Below, piece by piece: positions 22,061 through 34,836 of a DNA stretch of 64,000 bases. A model generated the notes under the pieces. It saw only the letters and a list, made by a program, of their open reading frames with translations. It did not search any database and was not told the DNA's origin. This DNA is from Rhynchospora pubera (lineage: Eukaryota > Streptophyta > Magnoliopsida > Poales > Cyperaceae). The stretch covers positions 113,433,431-113,497,430 of the forward strand of contig CM051459.1 of the NCBI GenBank assembly GCA_028095005.1, read 5' to 3'. Numbering within the stretch: the stretch's first letter is position 1; each line of letters begins with the position of its first letter. A program made the position numbers and the translations under genes.

Positions 22061-22690
22061 AGAGGAGAGGAGAGTTGCTAGTCAGACGCTGGTTGTCGGA
22101 GTCAAGGGAAGGGAAGACGGAGAAACGAAGGGAAAGAGAGATCTGGTCCGTCAGTTGAAATTAGATACGCTCTGCCTCTACTGTAGATTAGATATTGCAA
22201 TTGGATGTTTTTTTTTTTTAAATTAAAGAAGAAGGATAATGAATTAGGTAAGAAGTATGTTAAATTTAGTTGAACTTAGTTTCAATTTATTTTGTTTTCT
22301 TATCTTATGTCCATCCTTTTTACATTTTCTTATTCTTAATCCTAATTTTAAAGGAGTTGCCTTCGAAAAAATAATTTTAAAGGAGCTCTTTTTTTTTTAA
22401 GGAGAACTTCATATGTCATCGTGCGCAATTTGGAATTGACTTAAATAAAATCAGAATTGCTTAATATCATCTCTAAAATTTTATCATCTCCTGAAATCCT
22501 CACTAATTATCCAGCACCCACATTAATAGAAGACCAGAAGATGATGGGATGATAGAAACTAGAGATTTAATCCAGCAACATTATCATTAATTATCCAGAG
22601 CCTCTATTTTTAAAAAACACGTTATAGAATTTGGAAGTCCAAAAAATGAGAGGCGTGGGAGGACGAGCGACAGGGGGAGGGGGAGGGAGA
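22061..22690. other. COX10 upstream region, no further gene
   Basis: The part nearest COX10 is GA/CT-rich and probably belongs to its promoter. The rest is AT-rich with nothing I can name. Confidence 0.5.
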
Positions 22691-23335
22691 GGGGAAGAAA
22701 CAGAGATGTATATAACTGTTCTAATAAATATATACAACTAATCTGGTTAATATATACAACTGTTATAACTGTTCTAGTTAGTATATATAATTGGAGTTTT
22801 GCTATGGTGAGTTGCAACTCACCAAAGCGTCCGTGAGTCACGCTCAAAATTCTGAAATTTAGTACAAAATGACCGATCCAAACCGTCTAATACGATCTCC
22901 CTATTGATATCTCCATGCAGACCAAATTTTATATTTTTTCGAAATTTTAAAGTATTTATTTCGGATTTTTAAGAACTGCTATTTTTGAACGGTTCAGAAC
23001 TAATTAGATTAATGATTTTCTAAAATTTCAAAAAAATACTTAAAAATTTCAAAAAAAATATAAAATTTGGTCTGCATGGAGATTTCAATAGGGAGATAGT
23101 ATTAGACCGTTTGGATCGGTCATTTTGTACTACATTTCGGAATTTTGAGCGCGACTCACGGACACTTTGGTGAGTTGCAACTCACCATAGCAAAACTCTA
23201 TATAATTGTTCTAATTAATATCATAATTGTTCTAGTTATATTAACTAGTTAATATATATAACTAGAACAGTTGTTTATATTAACCAGAATAGTTTCTATA
23301 TTAATTAGAACGTTTGTTCACAGAACTAGAACAAT
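22690..23335. repeat. degenerate tandem repeat with motif around GTTCTAGTTA, split by a foldback element
   Basis: Words such as ATATAACTGTTCTAGTTA recur on both sides of the element at 22794-23198 (about 22705-22790 and 23205-23330), partly in inverted orientation. The foldback element evidently inserted into a pre-existing minisatellite. Confidence 0.5.
22794..23198. mobile_element. foldback element F1, 405 bp, Mutator-like
   Basis: The two halves are near-complete inverted repeats of each other. Outer ends are GAGTTTTGCTATGGTGAGTT and its complement, and each arm contains GATCCAAACCGTCTAATACG. A perfect 10 bp target duplication TATATAATTG lies at 22784-22793 and 23199-23208. Long arms plus a 9-10 bp duplication point to a non-autonomous Mutator-like (MULE) foldback element. 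No coding capacity. Confidence 0.88.
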
Positions 23336-24560
23336 TATGAGGGAGGAGGTGGGATAGGGGTAAGTGACGTTGAGAGAATAGGAAGGGAGCAAAACAGAAA
23401 GGAGAGGAAGATGAGCGAAACAAAAAATAAGCTATGGATTTTCAAAAACAGAAAACGCATACATGAGATGATGAGAACGACGATGATATAACGATGAATC
23501 TTTGTTAGTTCGAAATAAAAGTGGTGCGGAATCTTTTAAACAATTAACGATTTTTTTTTTCTCTGGAGTGAAAGCGCTAGAAGGCCCAGAACTGTACTAT
23601 TTAATGGGTTTTCTATGAAGGTCTTTTGTCCTTATTTATTTATTTTTTTTCAAAACCATTCAATTTTTTGTGCAAATTTCATAATGTTTAAGTGTGGATC
23701 GCCTCTGTATTTAAGTATTAATTGAAATTTAAAAAAAATATATGTGTTGAAAATAAAATAGGCTATGTAGTTATCTAAACTGGAAATTTTTTCTAACTGC
23801 TCAAATTCTCAAGTGTGTCAACCAAAAAACATAAAAAAATCTAGGTTGGAAAAAAAAACCGAAATTTATGGGATCAGATAAGTTATTGCAGTGTTATTTC
23901 AATCTATATATGTCGAGGTACTATCAATAAAAAAATTAATTGGATCAGATAAGAAAAGTTTTGCCACTTTTTTCTACCTTGCTCTATTTCTATTTAATTT
24001 TGGTCTTGTTGAAGACATCAATAAGTGCAAGAGTTGGTTAAAATGAATAATGACATGCAAATATATTCGGCACCAAAGCTGCTCGTGCAAGAAAGAGTCG
24101 ATGACTGGGCTACGAGGCAGGTTACTCTCCACGAGCAGGTTTGTGCATAGAAACTGTTTGAAGAAAAGCTTGTGAGGAATTTTTTTCATATTTGCATTTT
24201 CATACCCAGGTTACAATTTTACATTAACATCTCCCCTGACCTATCTACTAGTCACAATCAATACAAGTGAGTTCCGTTCCAAACTATTCAAAGGGACATG
24301 CTATGTACTCTCAAAATGACATATCGAGTGTGGTCTTTTCATGATAGAAGAGCCTAGATCTGTACCTGACTTGAGAATTCAGGTCTAACATTCCAATCAA
24401 CCAGTCAATTTTTTACCTTTACCAAACAATACATCCTTAGGCCTTGATAAACAACCATGTAGCAAGCACACAACATCACCTTGCCTCATGAGTCAGGACT
24501 ACAATTTCTCTTTCCCTGTACAATAAACATCCACAATCCTCAATTCTGCAACTATCCGAA
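23336..24560. other. gene-free stretch and upstream region of the proline-rich gene
   Basis: A GA-rich stretch (23336-23410) is followed by AT-rich sequence. The last few hundred bases are presumably the promoter and leader of the proline-rich gene. I see no clear TATA box. Confidence 0.5.
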
Positions 24561-25139
24561 ATGGCTGCCCCGCCACCGCGAGGTCATTTTAGGGGTGCCC
24601 CACCACCAGGTCCTTATGGTCCACCACCGGGCCCTTATGGGGAACCGCTGCCACCACCACCACCTGGTCCACCTGGTCCACCAAGGCCACCACCACCTGG
24701 CCCACCAAGGCCACATGAAAGGCCACCTCCACCTCCACCACCAGGTCCAGACTTTTTTCCTCCCCCACCACCACCTGGCCCACCAAGGCCACATGAAAGG
24801 CCACCTCCACCTGGCCCACCAAGGCCACATGAAAGGCCACCTTCACCTCCACCTCCACCTCCACCTCCACCTCCACCTCCACCTCCACCTCCAGGTCCAG
24901 ACTTTTTTTCTCCCCCACCACCACCTGGCCCATCAAGGCCACATGAAATGCCACCTCCACCTCCACCTGGCCCACCAAGGCCACATGAAATGCCACCTCC
25001 ACCTCCAGGTCCAGAATTGTATTCTCCACCACCACCACCACCACCTGGTCCTCGTGCCCCGCCGCAGCCTCCTGGATTTTTTGACCCATTTGCGCCACCT
25101 CCATATGGTCCACCGCCACCCAGACCGCCTCCTTATTAG
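24561..25139 (+). CDS. proline-rich protein, 192 aa, intronless, function unknown
   Basis: A single exon runs from ATG 24561 to TAG 25137-25139. The protein is dominated by Pro, Gly and His. It contains several repeats of a module like GPPRPHERPPPP and three of GPDFF/GPELY followed by PPPPP. There is no signal peptide, membrane segment or SPPPP-Tyr extensin pattern, so a cell-wall extensin is unlikely. Low-complexity Pro-rich tails of this sort are found in plant RNA-binding and membrane-associated adaptor proteins, but nothing here decides. A CCACCT microsatellite inside (24845-24893) makes the repeat number probably variable between individuals. A polyadenylation-type AATAAA follows at 25309. 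The unbroken frame, clean start and 3' signal support a real gene; repeat-driven long frames on the other strand call for caution. Confidence 0.6.
   Translation: MAAPPPRGHFRGAPPPGPYGPPPGPYGEPLPPPPPGPPGPPRPPPPGPPRPHERPPPPPPPGPDFFPPPPPPGPPRPHERPPPPGPPRPHERPPSPPPPPPPPPPPPPPPPGPDFFSPPPPPGPSRPHEMPPPPPPGPPRPHEMPPPPPGPELYSPPPPPPPGPRAPPQPPGFFDPFAPPPYGPPPPRPPPY
24845..24893 (+). repeat. (CCACCT)n coding microsatellite
   Basis: About eight hexamer units encode a polyproline run within the proline-rich protein. A length change in whole units keeps the frame. Confidence 0.9.
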
Positions 25140-25308
25140 ATAAGCAATAACAGAACTTCGCTTTTTTGTACTTGTGAGCATGTGGTGTATGTTGTGTGCT
25201 TGTGTTGCAATAATTTCTCTCTGTCCTACCTTTGTGCTATTTTATGATGGTAGCTCATGAGTTCTTGTGTTATGATGTTGCAATGTATAGTTTTAAGTGG
25301 AACATCTG

Positions 25309-25314
25309 AATAAA
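25309..25314 (+). terminator. poly(A) signal AATAAA
   Basis: The canonical hexamer lies 170 bp after the stop codon of the proline-rich gene, in a T-rich 3' region. Confidence 0.45.
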
Positions 25315-25626
25315 TGGTTTCCACTAATTTTATTTTAAAATATTGCATGCCAAAGAGATGATCACAATAGGGCATGAGGGACATTGAACTTCAAGCTTTC
25401 TGTATTTGATAAAAGGGGAAAGAAGAAATATACAACTTTTTGTGGATTTCTCAGACTAATCAAATATATATTTGGGAGGATAATTTGAATTGCAATCTGA
25501 AAAAGAATTGATACTAAATATAACTTTTATCACTTCTAACCTTATATATCAATTACAACTCTGTCAACAAAACTAGAAAACTGAAGAAATAAATTTTATC
25601 CATTCAAAAATTTATAATTCTAGCTT

Positions 25627-28600
25627 TTATTGGTATGATTGGAAAACTTCCTCCAAAGTCCCTCTGAATCTATTACTATCAAGTTTTACATTCTGCTCAT
25701 ATAGATAAACCACGTAAACCTCTTGCCAACCCTTCTTATGAATGGATTGAGGGTCCGCAATTACCGGATGGTCTCTTGGATACTTCTCTAGCAGGCTGCT
25801 CTCTTCTAGTGTTATCTCATACTCCACATACCTCAAACCAAAGCCTCTCGGTGGGTCACCATAGTCAAATCGCCCGACCCATTTCAGTTCACCATAAGGG
25901 AGAATTTGTAAGACCGTCCCGTTAGTTGGTAAATATAACATGTTACCCAAACCTGCACCATGTATTCCCATTAACACATCACATGAGTTGACAATATGTG
26001 CAATCCTCGGAAAATCTAGTGTTGTTTCGACATCAGCTGTAACGACCTCAAAGCCGACATCTTTTGCCATGTTGATTACATCATCCTCATTTATAATTGC
26101 TCTTGTGTTTTTCCTTAGGAGTATTAGCAGCCTTGGTTTTTTCCCTTTTTCAACTTCAGATCTCTCCAGAGAAAGACTTTCTCTAATAAAATGTCTAAAT
26201 TGTTGCATAGCTTGGTCGTTTTGAGGGTTTTGGAATTTGTAACCTAGAGGTCCAGGATTTTCAAGCCCAACTTGAGCAGAGGAGAAGCAGTGGACACTAG
26301 TTTCAGTGTCTAGGTTTATAATAGGGTAGTGAGAGAGGCGTGTGAGGTATGGTCGATACTTTTCTATGGACTTCGCTACATAATCCTTCACCAAAAGCTT
26401 GACTTCTCCATTGTACCTGTGATTCATAAATTGTGGTTTCTTCTTAGGTCTGAATTGAAGTTTTCAATACACATTAGGACTGGTATACTAATATCTTGCT
26501 GCTGACTTACTGTTATGTATGTCTTTAGGGCACGTCAGATTTTCTGCTGTCACATTCATGAGGTGCTAATTATGTATCTATGTCACAAATATTTGCATTA
26601 CCTGTGTGTTCCAAGGAAGAGGGGGTAGATCATGTCAGTATAATCATGAAACAAGTTTCCCATGAACCTAGCAGATGAGAAAACAACCGCCGGCAAGTCA
26701 TGAGTCACATCACAGCTTCTTGCTTGATTAGCATCAGTCAGTTGCTGGATAGTCATCTCAGATATTGCCTCCATTGTGTGGAACTCCCATTTTCGTGGGT
26801 ATGGCTTGATCTTCCATGTCGTGCTGTTTGGATCGAGTGGCGTAGGAGAAACAATAAAAATTGTGGAGGCATCTGGAACAACTCTTATATCCCCTTCTAT
26901 GGAACAGATGTTGTATCTTGGATTGGTAGAGTTGTATATTAGCTTACTCGTGTTCACTATGACTTCTGTCAATGAAATAATAATAAATAAATAAATAAGG
27001 GAGAAATTATTTTAGTGAAGGATAGCAAGCTCTGGTTAATTTCTCATGTAATTGGGCCAACATTTAGTTGGATTGGGCCTCAATCTTAGTTACTAACAAC
27101 AAGGCAGTTCGCATATTAACTGGTCTAACAAATATCTCATGTAATAAAAGGTAGCCCAAAAGTGTTCACCCGCTGAACTCTAACCAACCTACCTATCGGC
27201 TGAAATAAAAAGATGCCTTTAGGAAAAGAGGAAATATTGAAAAAGAAAAGTTTGAATATAAAGGAGAAGAAGGAACCTGTGGTTTTAGGACTAGATTCTT
27301 GCATCTTCTCATTTGGAGAGGTCTGGTTTGCATCAGTATCTGTATAATGTGTTGATTTGTTAGCTTAGCAATGATTTTATATATATATTTTTTAAATACA
27401 ATGATATATTCCCTGAAAAATGAGAGAAGTTGCGAATACCTATTGTTAAATTGTTCTCTCCTTGTTTCTCAATTTCGTTTAATGACAAAGAAGGGCTTGT
27501 TTCCTGACTCTGCTTTGTCTCCGATGATTCGGCTGGGGTATTTGATCCTAAAGTTTGCATTTAAAATTGCTCAAATTTAATTAATCTTCTCACTGTTCTA
27601 CCTTCCCAATTTATTATCTGCCCGTTAGATAGACATTTGCACAGTTTTTTTCTGTTTCTTTATTCGGCTCATTCTGTTATAAATTGCATTATTCCATAGC
27701 TGAAATTCCTGAATTTGATTTGTACATAAATTAATTGGAGAGTGCTTTCTGGATGAATATGAAAACTGATACAATATTAAGTGCCTTCGGACTTACTTGT
27801 TGTAGGTAGCTCTTTCTCCAATGGCTTTTCTAGTTCGTTTTCTTTTTGTTTCTCTTGTGAGTCAAATGATGACATAGATATATCAATTCCTGCAAGGTAT
27901 TTTTTTTTTCAAATTCCAATATTGCTTAATTCAACCTTTACATGCTTAATTAAAAGTTTTAGTTGTGAATTAGTAATTTACTTGTGATCCGCTCTGTGTC
28001 CTTGATCTCGATCTTCTCTTCTGCCTTTTCCTGCTTCTCATTTGACTCTGGTAATGATGTTGATACCTCAGGTCCTGTAAACAAAGCAAAGTCAGTGTTA
28101 ATGCTTATTTGGAGTAAACCTGGGTGCATAGTTTGTACTCTATTGGTTAAGTTGCTACCAATATGTGCCAGTTTATCCAAAAGTTAAAAAGTACTAGTTG
28201 TTAAATAAAAATTTGGTCGATGCAGTTCCGACAGTTCATGTCATTTGGTTTTTCAACTGAGGTATAACACTTAAGTTTTCTTCTTGGCAGAGTCTTGCTA
28301 ATTTATCTCAATCATCATATTTTTTTTCCCTGTAAGGTCTTGCACACTCTTACCCAGTTTAATTAGTCATATTATAATAAGAAGAACATCATTGAATCTG
28401 CTCTCATCATAGATTAAATAGATCATAATCTTCGCCATCTAACTCTGAAGTCCAAACTTAACTGTAGTTTATATAATCAGCCTCACCTGTAGTAGTCTTG
28501 TTTCCATCTTGATCTTCCGTTTTTGCTATTAATCTGAGAGTCAGTTTCGTATGCTCTGAGTTAGAGGCTTCAAACTTGGGTTTCTCTTCTATATTCACAG

Positions 28601-29082
28601 GATCGGTTGCCCATTTACCTGGTTCAATCCAAAAATTCAGTCATTACAATCAGAGGGACAAATAAAGTTTATCATGAAATTTTATTTTCTATTAATCGTG
28701 CTTAAGCCAAGGGATTTAGGAAACTAGTAAAAAGTAATGTTTTGTCCCAACAATTATATCTACCAAACCATAAGTTTAAATTAACCATATAAAACCACAA
28801 CTTTATTATTTTAGAATATAACTTTTTAAAACTAGGAGAACGTCTCCATATAAGCAGGCTGTAGATTAACTTTCTGACCATGGCTTCTTTATATGATTCT
28901 TTATACAAAGATTGAAACAAATCAAATGATATTATATACTTACGTGGAAAAATGGAGTGCGGTAACACTGCAGGGTTGAGAACCGATAGAACTACCACGC
29001 CGAAAAGCAAGCACTTAGCCATGGCATTGCATCCAAACTTTTGTGCATCATGTCTTCCTAGTATGCCTCCTCCCCCTTTCAT
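25627..29082 (-). CDS. GT61 glycosyltransferase, gene A (593 aa)
   Basis: This is a type II membrane glycosyltransferase of family GT61, whose plant members add xylose or arabinose to xylan and mucilage in the Golgi. Eight exons in phase: 28944-29082, 28487-28618, 27982-28074, 27797-27889, 27440-27547, 27277-27339, 26602-26965 and 25627-26416. The first exon holds a basic tail and one anchor (CLLFGVVVLSVLNPAVL). Five phase 1-1 exons (132, 93, 93, 108 and 63 bp) encode an acidic Lys/Glu/Ser/Thr stem. The catalytic part shows FHDYTDMIYP, ILLRKNTRAIINEDD and NSCDVLMGIHGAGLGNMLYL. ATG 29082 was chosen over the upstream in-frame ATG 29118 because it aligns with gene B. The Cys that precedes FTHPRAD in genes C and D is absent. 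Its last intron (26417-26601) is not in the other copies. Confidence 0.9.
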
Positions 29083-29118
29083 ATTTCTTTTTTTGTGATC
29101 CTTATAATTTTCAAACAT

Positions 29119-31690
29119 AGAATTGCTTGAATGTGAAGAACCGAGGCTTCTGATTAAGATCTAGTAATTATCTTTGCTTCATATTGCTAAGTGCACAATT
29201 ACTGTCTATTTGTTAGTAGCTAGCTAGACACAGTGATGAAGTTTTCGTTGACTTAGATCTCATGCACATGCATTTCATATAGAAGTAAGAGGGGATTGGC
29301 ATTTGTGACAATTTTTTTATTGGCCATTTCTCGTTCTGTCCAGACAATATTTGAATTTTCATAAGAACTAATTCTTAAAACTTCCAATATTTAATAACAG
29401 AAAATATAAAATAGTTGTCATTATAAAACTTGCCAGTTCTGTTCTGGCAGCACAGTCCTCTATATATTGAAACTAATTAAGTGTTTCCAGTTCTAGAAGT
29501 TTCTATGGTCTGGCGCTGAATTTTGCGTTGGCAATTTCATTCAAGTCGAAAGTGCGTAGTGGTTAAGTTTGGAATAGTTGGACACGGAAGACGTAGATTA
29601 AAAGCATGCCCTCTAATATATTCCTTGAAATTTGAAAATATACACGTTCCAGTCATACCAGTAATATTATCATTTAAAAAGAAATGTACGATTTCATATA
29701 TCGTCCAATTTAGCATCTTACATTGACTGAATTTTGACCAAAATATAACTTTGAGTGTGAATTTTAATTTATTTTTCGAATTGAAATAGATCAAGGGAAG
29801 CATGAATTCTATATAAGGAGCTGGAATAATAGACTTCTGGGTTATTTGTCAGTAAAAAATTGTAATACTTCATTATTAGAATTATGATATGATCAAATTA
29901 TTCTACGAGAAGGAGAACATTCGTTAGTGCCGAGATTTCTGAACGTATTTATGATAAAAGAAGTAATAAATTATAATTAATTATTTTCTTGAATATAGGG
30001 GAAGATCCAGGTTTTGTTTCCTGATACTTCTTAAGAAAACAAAGTCGTTCAATTTTTATTTTTTATGAAGTTGGTCTTTGAATTTATTTAAGGAAAAAAT
30101 AAATTGGTCCTTGAACTTTCAGTTATATTACATTAGGACTCAAATTTCAAAATAATTAAATAAATAGGTCGTTCAACTTCCATAAAACTAATTAATTAAT
30201 TTAAATCTTAATTTTAAGTTTTTTTAATAAAAATAAAGGACAAATTTGGTGCAAGTAGAAGTTGAAGGATCTATTTTATATTTTCAAAGTTTAAGGGACA
30301 AAATTTCCTTTTTTTAGAAAACATTCAAGAGTTGCTGTAAATGTTTTTTTTTTTGTCAAAGAAAGGAGGTCTTTGATATCCATTTTTTTAAAAATTAAAG
30401 TAAAGGTGAAAGTGTATGCGGGACTTGAACCCTTGACCTTTTTGAAATCAGTAAATCACTAGACGACATGCGTAAATTAATATTTAGAAACTAATTTGAT
30501 TTTTCTCAAGAAGTTTCAAATCGAAATCAGTTATTTCAAATATAATAATAACACTACAAAAATAACAATAATTCAAAGTTATGGGCTTTTTGACCCCTCA
30601 TTTTCTTAAAAAGAAAACAATAACAATAACAACGACAACAACAATACTAATTACGATTATTATTAACTTTCAAAAACTTAACTTCATGAGGTTTCCAAGG
30701 GTTGATTAGCAAAGAGGTCGACAATAAATATATATTATATTGTGTTAACTTCACATGGATTCGTGAAGGACACGTGAGAGGACATGGAATTTATGGAACT
30801 CGATCTTCCCGGAAACAGTGGGTCAAACTTAGAATGAAGAGGCAATTAATTAAGAGCTAGCTCAATGTACTATAATTAAATTAACATATATAGTTATTAG
30901 TAATATTAATTAAAACGTGACTAACCGAACAAAATGTATTATATCTTCATTGGCTTGTTCAAAAATTGAATTCATATTAAGATGGTAATAGGCGGTGGCC
31001 GCGTATTGACTCGATGCTAGCTGCACTTCACATCCGCATAATCTCCATGGAGTGTGTGCTTTTCACAACTTATTACTGCCCTTAATTTATAATAGTAATA
31101 TAGTATTCTTGTTGATGTTTGAGTGTGATTTTGTTAACATAGAGAACTTCTAATTGCATCCATTGTTTCTCCGTCCCATTATTAACTGATTTCTGTGTGC
31201 ACGAGAAATAATAATTGGAGATGTTTTGCATGGAAAATGTACATAAGAGAATACTAGCTAGCTAGGTTTGGAGAACTAGATCTAGTGATATATATTAAAG
31301 GAACACAAAACAACCAAATAAAAATATATTCAGGTTGCATTCGAATTAATTTGATGGGTCGTATTAATTATTTTTAGCAATGAAAATATATCCATTGGAA
31401 ATGTAATGAAGGAATCTCGATAATTATTTCTCTGTCGTTCTTTGACATCAGTAGCAATTATGGTGCAATTACTGTCCTGGAATATATATATACATCGTAA
31501 ACGCACGAAAAGCTTTTGTGAAACCAAATGGTCCGAGAATTAACAGAATTAATGCATATATAGAACAACACAAATATGAATAACATCCATAAAAATTAAC
31601 CCTTGATCACGGAAGTGAAAACTTATGAGAAAATTATACTAGTGAAAAAGTAATAAGAAAAAAATATATTAAAATAAAACGAATCGAAGT
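29119..31690. other. intergenic region between GT61 genes A and B
   Basis: It contains the upstream region of gene A (a TATATA motif at 29460-29466 is too far from the ATG to call) and the 3' flank of gene B. At 30410-30460 the minus strand reads AAGGGTTCAAGTCCCGCAT, a Pol III B-box-like stretch followed by a T run, perhaps a SINE relic. No gene is recognised. Confidence 0.5.
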
Positions 31691-31695
31691 ACATC

Positions 31696-34600
31696 TTACT
31701 GTTGAGTAAGGGAATTAAAAAGATCTACCAAAACTCCTCTAAATCTATTCACATCAAGCTTCACACTTTGTTCTACTAGATAAACAGTATACATTGCCAT
31801 CCAACCTTGCTTATGCAACTCTTGTGGGTTGGTAAAAACAGTATGATTTCTAGGGTACTTTTCTATAAGAGTACTTTCTTCTTCTTTTATCTCATACTCC
31901 ACATAGTTTAGCCCCATCTCTTTGGTTGGTTCTCCATAATCTTTCCAGCTAATAAATTTCAAGTCCCCCCAAGGGATAACTTGTAAGACTGTACCATTGT
32001 TTGGTAGATACAGCATGTTTGTTAAACCAGCACCATGCAATCCCATCAACACATCACAAGAGTTTATGATATGTGCAAATCTTGGGAAATCTTTTGTTGT
32101 TTCAGTATCTGCTCGAGCAACTTCAAAGCCGACCCCTTGGGCCATTTCTATAATCTCGTCCTCATTCGTAAATGTCCGTGTGCCTTTCCTTAGTAAAATA
32201 GCTATCCTCGGTTTCTTGTTTGAGGTCTTCTCAATTATTTCAACTTGAGCTCTTTCTAAAGAGAGACTTGTTCTCATAAAATGTCTAAAGTCTTGCATGG
32301 TGTAACCGTGTTGTGCAAATGAAGGATCAACAGTTATAGGCCCAGTACCTCTGAGGCCAATTTGGCCTGATGGGAAACAATGAACTAGGGTTTCCGAATC
32401 GAGGTTAATAAGAGGGTAGTGTGAGAGCGCTTGTAGGTAAGGCTGGTATTTGTTGATCCAAGGTACATGGAAGTTTGTCACTCCAAACTGAATTTCACCA
32501 TTGTATTGTTTTGCAGCCAAGAAAATAGGTATCAGCAGATCTGTATAGTCATGAAACGGGTTGAATGGGAACCCTTCAGTTGAAAATATCAAAATTGGCA
32601 CATCATGTGTCACATCACATGCAGGTGCTTGGTTTTGATCGGGTGCCCACTGGATCGTGAATTTCCTGACACGTGCCATGGTGACATCCTCCCATTTCCG
32701 GGTAAATGGGCGGATTTTCCAGACATTAGTGTCGGGAGCGGTTGAAGGTGAAGGGATGAGGAGTACAGTTGCAGAGCTTCCTATAACCCTGACATTCACT
32801 TCTATGGAGCACATGTTGTATCGATAGTCAGAGAACTCACAATTTATGCCGGTATTTGGGGCTGGAGAGTCTGTGAAAGATAAAAAAAGATTATTACTTA
32901 AAATGAAACATTGAAACTAAATATATATACAACTACTCAGCTTCAAAAGTTATGTTTGTTGTAGCAGTGATGGAAACCATCATGGTAATAATCACGTAAT
33001 CACATTATCATATTAAATTATTAATTAATTTCTGTGGTATCACTCAGTTGAGCCTTATCTCTAACATATTAAATAATGTATATAATATCAGAATTAGTGA
33101 TTACTTGATCTTGCCACTGACTTGGAGAAACAGATGATTCCATTGTGCTGGATTCTTCTATACATTTGGTAGCTAACAAATTATGTTAGTTGTTCTTATT
33201 TTCGGAAAAACTAATCCAATATATAGTGTTATGAACTTATGATAATTATAAGCTATGATATTACTGTTTTCTATATATTCCATTAATGAGTACCTAATTA
33301 AGTACATTTTTCTTCTTAGCATACCTGTATTGGAGGGAACTTCATCTTGTCCCTGATTCAGAGGAGCTGGGGATTGTGTTGTGCTAGATTCTGCACAAAA
33401 TTTCCAGTGTCAGTACTTTTTGTGATTAATTATTATATTTTTGTACATATTTATGTATGATCGAAATAAAATGCCTGAATTGCCTGAAAAAGACTTGTTT
33501 TCTGCTGGCTTCTCTGTCTCAACAAAGGAAGGTTGTCCGTCTGACTTATCATTTGTATCAAACGGTTGTGTTGCAGTATCAGGTACTACTACAAAAAGAA
33601 ATTAAGAATTTATTGAGATCAGTGATTCTTCCCACGTTACAATTGGAAAACCAATATTAATAAATGTTACTTGGTACTTGACATTTAATTAAAATACATT
33701 ACACTGAATGCTAGCTGGGTACCTCTAGATTGGTGTCATACTAATAAATTGAGGCCCTTAATTAGATAGTTGACTTAGGGAAATGTAAAGAAGATCAAAG
33801 GAATCTGATGAAAGTTCCTTGGATATAAAATATTTTTTTCGACTACTTAATTAAAATAAAGTAAGGATAAATTTATTTTTCTCATGGGCTGTGATTTAAT
33901 TTCAGTTACCTGCAGATTCAATGATATTTCCAGCGTCCTTAATTTTGTCTGATCCTTCTTTACCTAAATTAAAGAAATACATACGTTAACTAGTGTTTGT
34001 TGGTTTATATGGCATAATTTAAAGCAATAAACTTTGAAGTTACATTATTACATGATATAGAGTAGAAATTTAACTGATTGTTCATAATTAACTTCATATA
34101 TACATAATATATTGCGTACCTAGAACTGACTCATCGCTTTGCACTACTTCTGCTGCTAATTTCATGATGAGCCGATCGTCACCACCTGTATCTGATTAAG
34201 AACTTTCTTAGAATCACAATTTATCATAACTAAAAATAAAATTAAAGAATTTTGTAATATAATTACCTGAATTTACTGCATTGAAGTTTTGTCTCTCTTC
34301 AACTGGTGAAGGCCACTTATTAGATCCATCTGCAAAGGAGATTTGAAAGTAGTAAACACAGATAACTATTCTGTTTGGAAACTAATTCCCTGATGCTTGC
34401 AAACTACGATGCTTTAAATGAAAAAAATAAACCAGTGAACTACAAAATGGCCACACAGATTTGAGATGCTGATCAATAGCATATGAAAATTAAAAGTTAA
34501 ATACTAGTACTAATACTGAAAGCAACAAAATGGCATTAATCACTGCACGAGATCATAGCCGTAGCATCAACAATATATAGCAGATAACCTACAGAACCTC

Positions 34601-34836
34601 TAAACTGGTGCCGTCTGCACTACGTAACATCCGGACCCCTTCCCTGAAGCCCCCCTTGCCCCAGCACCCCCCACTTTAGCTCCCAACAACGTACCAATTT
34701 CCACTCCGTAAGGAGGTAGCATAGCAGGATTGAGCACTGAAAGAACAGCCAGCATGAACAGAAGGCCTTTTATGGCGACTGCGCAACCGAACTTTTGGGT
34801 ATCAACTGCCTTTCCAAGCACACAAGAATCCTTCAT
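31696..34836 (-). CDS. GT61 glycosyltransferase, gene B (556 aa)
   Basis: Seven exons join in phase: 34695-34836, 34267-34329, 34120-34185, 33910-33963, 33484-33588, 33325-33390 and 31696-32870. The first exon carries a short tail (MKDSCVLGKAVDTQKFG) and anchor like gene A. Five phase 1-1 stem exons follow. The last exon holds the whole GT61 domain: CEFSDYRYNMCSIE, FHDYTDLLIPIFLAA, ILLRKGTRTFTNED and SCDVLMGLHGAGLTNMLYL. No intron interrupts it, unlike the other copies. The intron after the 33484-33588 exon must start with GC (CAG|GCAATT) to keep the frame, and the acceptor at 33588 is a TAGTAG tandem. A degenerate extra exon lies at 33105-33157. A TATA-like stretch is about 70 bp upstream of the ATG. 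Role as for gene A. Confidence 0.9.
33105..33157 (-). pseudogene. decayed duplicate of a gene B stem exon
   Basis: The encoded ESSTMESSVSPSQWQDQ resembles ESSTTQSPAPLNQGQDE of the neighbouring exon 33325-33390, including order and spacing, so one arose by duplication. It has a TATAG acceptor and a GTAATC donor but is 53 bp long, one short of a phase 1-1 length. Inclusion would shift the frame and reach a stop a few codons into the catalytic exon. Confidence 0.65.

Noticed and set aside
24589..25119. Long open frame antisense to the proline-rich gene
   Set aside because: The repeat units have no stops in several frames, so frames on the other strand are a by-product. The antisense product is a Val/Glu repeat with no natural start context.
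34600..34694. Extension of gene B exon 1 into a Gly-rich tail
   Set aside because: It is read-through of the first intron; the GTACGT donor at 34694 joins in phase to the exon at 34267-34329, matching gene A.
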